In this document: in pieces, positions 60,801-64,000 of the stretch | Position numbering within the stretch: position 1 is the stretch's first letter | Layout: the number at the start of each line of letters is the position of its first letter | Assembly: GCF_018332655.1 (NCBI RefSeq) | Contig: NZ_BOQL01000055.1 | Span: 1 to 64,000, forward strand | Origin: Actinoplanes auranticolor | GTDB taxonomy: Bacteria > Actinomycetota > Actinomycetes > Mycobacteriales > Micromonosporaceae | Length of the DNA: 64,000 nt | Direction: 5' to 3' | Translations under genes and position numbers: made by a program | Notes under the pieces: model-generated | The model's database searches: none | What the model saw: the letters and a program-made list of their open reading frames with translations, nothing else | What the model was told of the DNA's origin: nothing

Positions 60801-62980
60801 ACCTCGAACAGGCCGACGACACGCCTGCGCGCGCCGCCGAGAAGTTGGTGCTGCAGAGCCTTTCGAACCCGCAGCGTCGGGTGCTGCAGGCATCGATCGT
60901 CCAGTCGACCCGCATCGCCGAACAAGAGCTCACTCGTCTTCGTGAGATCGCCGCATCGCTGCACAGCCCTGATAGCACCGATCAGGCAAAGCTCGTCGAC
61001 GAGGCCTACCGGGTCAAATCGCTTGAATCCTTGGCGCGGAAGTTCCAGGAGCGCGCGGCTGCCTCCGGAATCAGCGCCTCCAAGTACCTCAAGCAGGCCA
61101 ACGATCGAGTCAGATTCTCGATCGTGCTTCCCGAGCATGGCTACGGTCACGCCGTGCAGGACGCGCTACGCAAACTCCAGTCGCAGGGCTACGAAATTGT
61201 TGAGGTTGCCAGCTTCTGGGGAGACGGCACGGGCCGGCACAACGGGCTCAACGTGACGATGAAGAACCCCGAGGGATTCCGGATGGAACTCCAGTTCCCC
61301 ACGGAGCGTTCCAGAAGCGTTGGCAAGGACACTCACGATCTGTACGAGATCATCCGCTCCAACTCGAGGGAGATCTCTGGCTCCGATCGCGTGGAAGCCT
61401 TCATTGCCATCATCGGGCTCACCAAGCTCGCCGGGATGCCCCAGCATCAGCCATCCGACTTGGACGTCATCGAGAACCTGGTACGCGTCGACACGTCTTT
61501 CACGCGCTGGGTCGAACGGAAGGCTCTACCGCTCTGGCAGCAATATTGTGATGTCCTGGCCAGCTACCAAGTCAGCCTTGACCAGGCGCTGGACACCTGG
61601 GACCTCACCGTTGCCGACATCCCCGGCATAGAAAGGCTGGATCCTGCGCATGACCGATCCGACGCTCGCCTATCAGGCGTTCCTGGAGTCGAAGGGCTCC
61701 GCGAAGGTGACGAGCCTGATCGCGTACTGGGCTCCGGCACAGGGACCGCTCCAGGCGGTGATGTGGCACGCGGGCCGGAAGGAGTGGATCTACGCCCCGG
61801 CGATCGCGGCGGGTCTGCTGTTCGACGATTCGTACCTGGACGAGACGGTGACGGTCGATCGGCGGACAGCGGAGGCGATGGCGGCGGAGTACCTGCCGAC
61901 AAGCCTTCCGAGCGTCCAGAGCCTCTGGGAGATGATCAACGAGGGGGCGAGCAAGGGCTGGGACTACGGCCCTCCACTCCCCTCGACGAGGTAGGCCCGG
62001 CCAACGCCGGCGGAGCGGCTGTCAACACGCAGGTTGGTCAGAATCACACCCGGGGATCCGACGCGGATGGCGGAGACGTTCGCATACCACCTGGTGCTGG
62101 TGAAGGACCATCCGCAGCCAGTGAGCCTGATCGCGTCGTTGATCGAGACGGACCAGCCGCTTCAAGCGATCCTCTGGAGCGCGGCGGACCTGGCCTGGAT
62201 CTACGCCCCGGCGATAGCCGCGCGCAGGCTGAACGACCACGAGTATCAGGACACGGTGAACCCGGTGAGCCGGGAGACCGCGGAGCAGATAGCGGTCACG
62301 GCCCTCAGCACGAAGCTGCCGGACGAGGAGACGTTGCTCCAGATGTGCCAGGAGGGGTAAGCAACGGGTCTGATCTGGGGTCCTCGCCAGAGCTGACCTC
62401 CGAGGCACCGGCCGTCGGCGAGAGGGTGCCTACCAACGCCGGGCCCATGGTGATCAACGGTCTGGCCGGCCAGGTGCAGGCAGCGCTCGGTGATGACTTC
62501 GCCGTCGGTGCCCACTACCCGGAGCTGTTCGAGTACGAGCACGAACGCCGGCAAGCACAGCGCCTGGGCCAGTCCTTCGACGTCCGGGCACTAGAGGCTG
62601 CTCACGGGCGTTCCGACGGCCTCGGGAACCCGGATGTACTCCTGCGGACCGACGGCGCCGACGTTGGTGCGTACGGTGATCTCAAGCGGTTGGATCCGGA
62701 CCTGAAGCCCGAGCGTAAGGATGCGGATTTCTCCCGCCGGGTAGAGAAGCGCCTGCGCGAGCCCTTCGGGCAGGATCCGCGGATCACCGTGGCGGTCGTC
62801 GACGGCCGGGAGGTCGGGTTGACTATCGACGCCGCGGTGCGGGGGATCCGGCGCGCGCTCGGGTTCTGGCGGCAGCAGGGGCGCGAGGTGCTTCCGGAGC
62901 AGCGCATGATCGTCTTTACGGGCGACGGAGGTTCTGTCGTGTGGCGTGGTGACACGGGAGCCATCAATGTCAGTGCGTGA
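54872..62980 (+). CDS. Giant CpnT-like polymorphic toxin, multi-warhead candidate
   Basis: 2702 residues from GTG 54872. Residues 1-250: WXG100-like N-terminus of the CpnT type with a hydrophobic stretch (128-165). About 335-620: Ser/Gly-rich linker with unusual codon use; 700-750: five 10-residue Thr/Ala/Pro repeats. 876-1250: helix plus papain-like (Tox-PL) domain, Cys1077/His1182/Asp1197. 1255-1465: Pro-rich linker. 1467-1853: second helix plus Tox-PL, Cys1681/His1786/Asp1801. 1986-2257: RelA/SpoT-like domain (DRVRFSIV, Asp2078; ELQFPT, Glu2139). 2520-2702: PD-(D/E)XK-like nuclease (PD 2587-2588, DLK 2603-2605). The parts at 2260-2375 and 2399-2497 are Gly/Asp/Arg-rich and are out-of-frame readings of two immunity genes. 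Secretion by type VII is inferred. Confidence 0.78.
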   Translation: MTILPSPIPHPLDYMPFDVPGWAYEALEWVVGFDWPEGNEKTTWEVADRWYAVAQRLSQPRDEAYDAAGQVLAGYGGAGALAFKGAWDQLSAEENAPLNSLLAIAEELGKLVEECGCDIEGAKLEAWIEIGIFLIELIGMAVAVALTLGAASPVAGGLIAATRLAIQQIFKRLVQQLSKKAIKKSLQEAGQRAAKQLTTKAGLKSLGREAFKEGFDEMREEIATNGAIQAYQNSTGRAHGFDVKELGMSAAGGFAGGFAASGAGIGKGDHGGGGMTRGMAAEVLGEFGGAAVTGNLPDLESVAKSASSGASGALMDGARTGFADGLSDQVGNLGVPGGVDLGSGPSTGDGGGAGPLSSVSSPGPSSAGSSSGGPPVTGSSADSGPWAAFASLSVSSDPTSSASGSSAGPVSVSADGGSRSADATSAIYSAPAPSGGVNLSSLAPVVDAPSSVAGDAGVSGSSAASGVAAASGGSAGSSATGGVAGSSPGGLAGPAPGGLGGSASVGGVSGSAGPIGLGSSSPAGYSGGGGSVSAGAVTSGSGPSVTGSSASSAAGPSVTGASASAAGGSSAAGGSPSGNGSSVSSGPRSAAPAGGLSPWSPFGTDTSGNGSTPAATRSPGIDLSSHTDTPARPNVATPNPSPPGNGSSPLSTGTHPTPVSTTPTSPNVTSPTGIRNATTPLGTGPAPTGAAPNVTAPGPILTAPTAPGPHITAPTAPGPNVTAPTVPSSNITASAGPGPNITAPIAPGPNVTSPRTGPDDLTPAGTGPDRVSPRTSPDPASPVGVAPVSGAVRGSAAVDVSAPAAGGTGTSVLPGRTEPGGPAPSSPPARAPQVPGPRDGAVDVPSRLSGTTTHPAVLVAAGPAGPGRGLPPQTAAEAEVDGYLEHVAALRQSYATHRHREVVDAIQNKAESARRRARSARRSTRVARFLKFDPHMAAYFQAHVDVATAEAERAEAQVAALKDPLWQPPPGTITDVRPQDWHRANEDRGRLTRGGVTFGNRSVLTGNDHPPPISATRPYGTKGGLREPLAQHQIDLESAVPRDGNGDPVRGADPRAPYFQLVNDGGSKADPTRGINCQDCVLSFFDTYVHGRPRVSAPRTFDGYADGDPTNPLYGEDIGPERVEHATGGRFQSLCPGVGGDHPAVAGQKIQQALGDVSAQLLAGGHGSFAFLVNAWEGGSAHAWAAVNQNGQILFVDPQSGLVAPPGTSLYGHLGRPHGSNVVALDALVVDGRGNPMPFNGRPDGLWRPKQTTLPPPPPRPAPIYYSAAYQQTTPAPSPQPAPGPGPDPAPSPSPAPPSPSPTPDVAPSPGPDPAPEPSLRSSPPSPAPRLVPAPDADLPDPTPAPPVETPDVQLADDLGPVNQTEPVPPLDPRPGPDPRPGPTPPVPAPEPTVTPQPTPNPVPSPRRPIDRIAEALAPKPAPVDRIAEAPAPRDPQQQTRAGTPDPDSPVDDALRSGTPDRTSEVDPARAQWLEDMRLAEHDARERRSYREYMNHARATHEDNRRAEYADYLVRIADGQRIKVLDLGRQADAALASGSVLRGEHLRAEARRTSEDADDLELKARQVLAGEFAPERVDVEPADWVRINDDVGTMAMGAVDTGDRSALTGDDDPPPVDQSRPYGKRGGLRAPLAVHQVDLENAMPRDADGRVVRQADPRQGKWFGLANDGGPAADPTRGINCVDGVLSLYETYVHGRPRVSAPRTFDSYAYGDPTRPLGAEDRGLARIEDTVRGEFQGLCPYVGGLDPQQAKQAVDTAMTNLHNHLYNAGNGAFAFIVTDSEEGTAHAWAAVNQNGTILFLDPQTGRLSEETPLYSHRGVKNDGNVISMDAVVVDGQGRPAPLPYHEAGLWSRSSLQPTGATPGNADRDPVVPHSGDPAIDHPSEADEARRDGADVRRPEHPTSPASPAHPSSADTPRVSDDRPRDQLSGNPGPELSGEASAAESRNSRAAEATDSLGHGLGVRTSSEIEPASGVADHLEQADDTPARAAEKLVLQSLSNPQRRVLQASIVQSTRIAEQELTRLREIAASLHSPDSTDQAKLVDEAYRVKSLESLARKFQERAAASGISASKYLKQANDRVRFSIVLPEHGYGHAVQDALRKLQSQGYEIVEVASFWGDGTGRHNGLNVTMKNPEGFRMELQFPTERSRSVGKDTHDLYEIIRSNSREISGSDRVEAFIAIIGLTKLAGMPQHQPSDLDVIENLVRVDTSFTRWVERKALPLWQQYCDVLASYQVSLDQALDTWDLTVADIPGIERLDPAHDRSDARLSGVPGVEGLREGDEPDRVLGSGTGTAPGGDVARGPEGVDLRPGDRGGSAVRRFVPGRDGDGRSADSGGDGGGVPADKPSERPEPLGDDQRGGEQGLGLRPSTPLDEVGPANAGGAAVNTQVGQNHTRGSDADGGDVRIPPGAGEGPSAASEPDRVVDRDGPAASSDPLERGGPGLDLRPGDSRAQAERPRVSGHGEPGEPGDRGADSGHGPQHEAAGRGDVAPDVPGGVSNGSDLGSSPELTSEAPAVGERVPTNAGPMVINGLAGQVQAALGDDFAVGAHYPELFEYEHERRQAQRLGQSFDVRALEAAHGRSDGLGNPDVLLRTDGADVGAYGDLKRLDPDLKPERKDADFSRRVEKRLREPFGQDPRITVAVVDGREVGLTIDAAVRGIRRALGFWRQQGREVLPEQRMIVFTGDGGSVVWRGDTGAINVSA
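56971..57120 (+). repeat. Five 30-bp tandem repeats in the giant toxin gene
   Basis: Five consecutive 30-bp units, each encoding a 10-residue motif close to [IV]-T-A-P-x-x-P-G-P-[NH], form a linker. Units begin at 56971, 57001, 57031, 57061 and 57091. Confidence 0.9.
57497..60430 (+). repeat. Duplicated helix plus Tox-PL glutaminase module
   Basis: Module 1 (57497-58620) and module 2 (59270-60430) share order and motifs: a helical lead, the block RPYGTKGGLREPLA / RPYGKRGGLRAPLA, the catalytic RGINC, HGRPRVSAPRTFD, AHAWAAVNQNG and DPQ. Cys to His is 105 residues and His to Asp is 15 residues in both. In module 2 the second Cys of the NCxxC pair is Gly. Confidence 0.85.
60630..60776 (+). pseudogene. 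Remnant of an immunity-like gene
   Basis: A 48-codon frame starts MTDPEISYQAI and ends GWEFGPPRR. The first ten and last seven residues match the start (MTDPTLAYQAF) and end (GWDYGPP) of the gene at 61650, but the conserved middle is missing. It is in the +1 frame of the giant ORF, 200 bp after the second Tox-PL module. Best read as an internally deleted third family member. Confidence 0.6.
61650..61994 (+). CDS. Immunity-like protein nested in the giant ORF
   Basis: 114 residues. It begins 10 bp after the RelA/SpoT-like domain ends and lies wholly inside the giant ORF, in its +1 frame. This frame has third-position G/C and well-formed protein sequence (PLQAVMWHAGRKEWIYAPAIAAGLL), while the giant frame over the same bases is Gly/Asp/Arg-rich. 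It is homologous to the gene at 62067 (shared IYAPAIAA core and AEAMAAEYL/AEQIAVTAL). Toxin-then-immunity order suggests it neutralises the RelA/SpoT-like domain. Family unknown. The ribosome binding site is weak. Confidence 0.72.
   Translation: MTDPTLAYQAFLESKGSAKVTSLIAYWAPAQGPLQAVMWHAGRKEWIYAPAIAAGLLFDDSYLDETVTVDRRTAEAMAAEYLPTSLPSVQSLWEMINEGASKGWDYGPPLPSTR
62067..62360 (+). CDS. Second nested immunity-like protein
   Basis: 97 residues from ATG 62067, in the +1 frame of the giant ORF. Shares PVSLIASLIETDQPLQAILW and IYAPAIAARRL with the preceding family member. It lies between that gene and the nuclease-like domain, so its own toxin is either the nuclease domain or a lost module. Probably expressed with its neighbour. 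Confidence 0.68.
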   Translation: MAETFAYHLVLVKDHPQPVSLIASLIETDQPLQAILWSAADLAWIYAPAIAARRLNDHEYQDTVNPVSRETAEQIAVTALSTKLPDEETLLQMCQEG

Positions 62981-63467
62981 GCAGCTGTTCGTCCGGACCG
63001 ACGGGTCGCCGGCGGAGATGGCCGGGTTCGTGGCCAAGCTGATCGGGGGCCGGGCCGAGGTACGCGACCAGCAGGTCTGGCTGCTCGTGGACACGGCCCG
63101 CCTGGTCCCGGGGGTGGACGGCGAGTTCGGTGGACCAGTGGTCGCGCACAACTCCGAGGCGGCGTTCCGGCCCGACGGCGAGTTCGAAGCACCGGATGCC
63201 TACGACGTGGAGCTGCGACTCTGGCAGGCCGGTGGCCGCCGGGTCGAGCCGACCACCGGTGCCGACATCGAGGAGCTCGCTGCGACCGCCGTCTTCCAGG
63301 CGCTGGCCGCCTCTGCCGACCTGGCCGTGATCCACGTGCACGACGATGACGTCCTGCTGCGCGCCGCGCTGCCCGGCGCGGGATCGGTCGAGTTTCCTCG
63401 AGGCACGACGATCTATGACTGGGACGAGGACAAGTGGAACGGGTTCGTCCTGCGGCCCGAAGCTTGA
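62967..63467 (+). CDS. Probable immunity protein for the C-terminal nuclease domain
   Basis: 166 residues from ATG 62967, overlapping the giant ORF stop by 14 bases. Acidic, soluble, with regular alpha/beta pattern (EQLFVRTDGSPAEMAGFVAKLIGG, DTARLVPGVDGEFGGPVV, FQALAASADLAVIHVHDDDVLL) and an acidic end (TIYDWDEDKWNGFVL). The coupling to the toxin's last codons and the usual gene order make it the likely antidote of the PD-(D/E)XK-like domain. Family not recognised. Confidence 0.72.
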   Translation: MSVREQLFVRTDGSPAEMAGFVAKLIGGRAEVRDQQVWLLVDTARLVPGVDGEFGGPVVAHNSEAAFRPDGEFEAPDAYDVELRLWQAGGRRVEPTTGADIEELAATAVFQALAASADLAVIHVHDDDVLLRAALPGAGSVEFPRGTTIYDWDEDKWNGFVLRPEA

Positions 63468-63482
63468 AGTCGGGACAGAGCG

Positions 63483-64000
63483 CTAGACGATTGCCATGTC
63501 GACGAAGCGGGACAGATGCAGCTGCGCTGCCACCGTCACCGTGTCGGTCGGGCCGTTTCGGTGCTTGGCCACGATGAAGTCCGCTTCGCCCGCTCGCGGG
63601 GATTCCTTGTCGTAGTAGTCGTCGCGGTGCAGCAGGATCACCACGTCCGCGTCCTGCTCGATCGAGCCGGACTCACGCAGGTCGGACAGCTGGGGGCGCT
63701 TGTCGGTGCGCTGCTCCGGGCCACGGTTCAGCTGGCTGACTGCGATCACCGGGCATTCGACCTCCTTGGCCAGCAGCTTCAGACCTCGGGACAGCTCCGC
63801 CACCTCCTGCTGGCGGCTCTCCGTCTTTTTCGGGGAGGACATCAGCTGGAGGTAGTCGACGACGATCAGCTTCAGGTTGTGGCGCTGCTTGAGGCGGCGG
63901 GCCTTCGCCCGGATCTCCATCAGGTTCATGCTCGGGGTGTCGTCGACGAAGATCGGGGCCTCGCTGATCTCGCCCATCCGGCGGGCCAGCTTGGTCCAGT
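63483..64000 (-). CDS. dnaB: Replicative DNA helicase DnaB (C-terminal part, runs off the window)
   Basis: The visible 172 residues are the end of the RecA-like helicase domain: IVVDYLQLM (Walker B), VIAVSQLNRGPEQR and LRESGSIEQDADVV, followed by the FIVAKHRNGPTD end. The gene continues past 64000. DnaB unwinds DNA ahead of the replication fork. It is convergent with the last immunity gene, with 15 bp between the stops. Confidence 0.95.
   Translation of the reverse strand, partial: WTKLARRMGEISEAPIFVDDTPSMNLMEIRAKARRLKQRHNLKLIVVDYLQLMSSPKKTESRQQEVAELSRGLKLLAKEVECPVIAVSQLNRGPEQRTDKRPQLSDLRESGSIEQDADVVILLHRDDYYDKESPRAGEADFIVAKHRNGPTDTVTVAAQLHLSRFVDMAIV

Overview
The window is very GC-rich, almost fully coding DNA from a high-GC actinomycete, most likely Micromonosporaceae (Actinoplanes-like; inference). 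Pointers are a bacterial proteasome activator ending in GQYL, LytR-CpsA-Psr wall enzymes, a YbaB/WXG100/polymorphic-toxin operon, a DUF6457 gene beside mobA, and many genes that look leaderless. No rRNA, tRNA, IS element or CRISPR array was found. The right edge carries the 3' part of dnaB.

Layout. 1-13 kb: ActP-type symporter, UXS-like epimerase, two LytR-CpsA-Psr proteins, rhodanese/GDPD pair, soluble PAS histidine kinase, DUF5926 protein, GH16-like protein, arginine deiminase, NERD-like, PAS and ACT proteins. 13-27 kb: lipoprotein, pheA, AIM24, zincin and OsmC genes, serS, two tandem HAD phosphatases, the proteasome activator Bpa, dimethylargininase with a divergent Lrp regulator, a beta-propeller lipoprotein, and a YbjN/TY-Chap-like protein that ends like Bpa. 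25.8-47 kb: molybdenum-cofactor genes in three places (DUF6457-mobA with fdhD; moaA-moaD; moaC-mogA-moeA-moaE with 4-bp overlaps), interspersed with PhoD, DUF4192, fructosamine kinase, metallophosphoesterase, an Endonuclease Q-UvrD helicase fusion, prepilin peptidase, an AAA+ ATPase behind a paired CTAG dyad, and membrane proteins. 47-52.8 kb: GGDEF-EAL protein, GT87-like membrane protein, zinc-ribbon protein, maleylpyruvate isomerase-like protein.

52.8-63.5 kb is the most unusual part. A fusion protein (Imm35-like, YwqJ-type deaminase, SUKH-3) is divergent from a YbaB-WXG100-giant toxin operon. The giant 2702-codon ORF has a CpnT-like WXG100 N-terminus, long Ser/Gly and Pro linkers, two copies of a papain-like (Tox-PL) glutaminase module with identical Cys-His-Asp spacing, a RelA/SpoT-like domain and a PD-(D/E)XK-like nuclease end. 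Two small genes of one immunity-like family, plus a remnant of a third, lie inside this ORF in its +1 frame. Another immunity-like gene overlaps its stop. This looks like a chain of toxin/immunity cassettes kept in one reading frame.

Regulation: about 17 genes have a TAnnnT hexamer 6-8 nt before the start codon and no clear Shine-Dalgarno, which suggests widespread leaderless transcription. Other sites are a candidate iron box, a perfect palindrome of two DnaA boxes, and the paired TCTAGC-N6-GCTAGA dyads.
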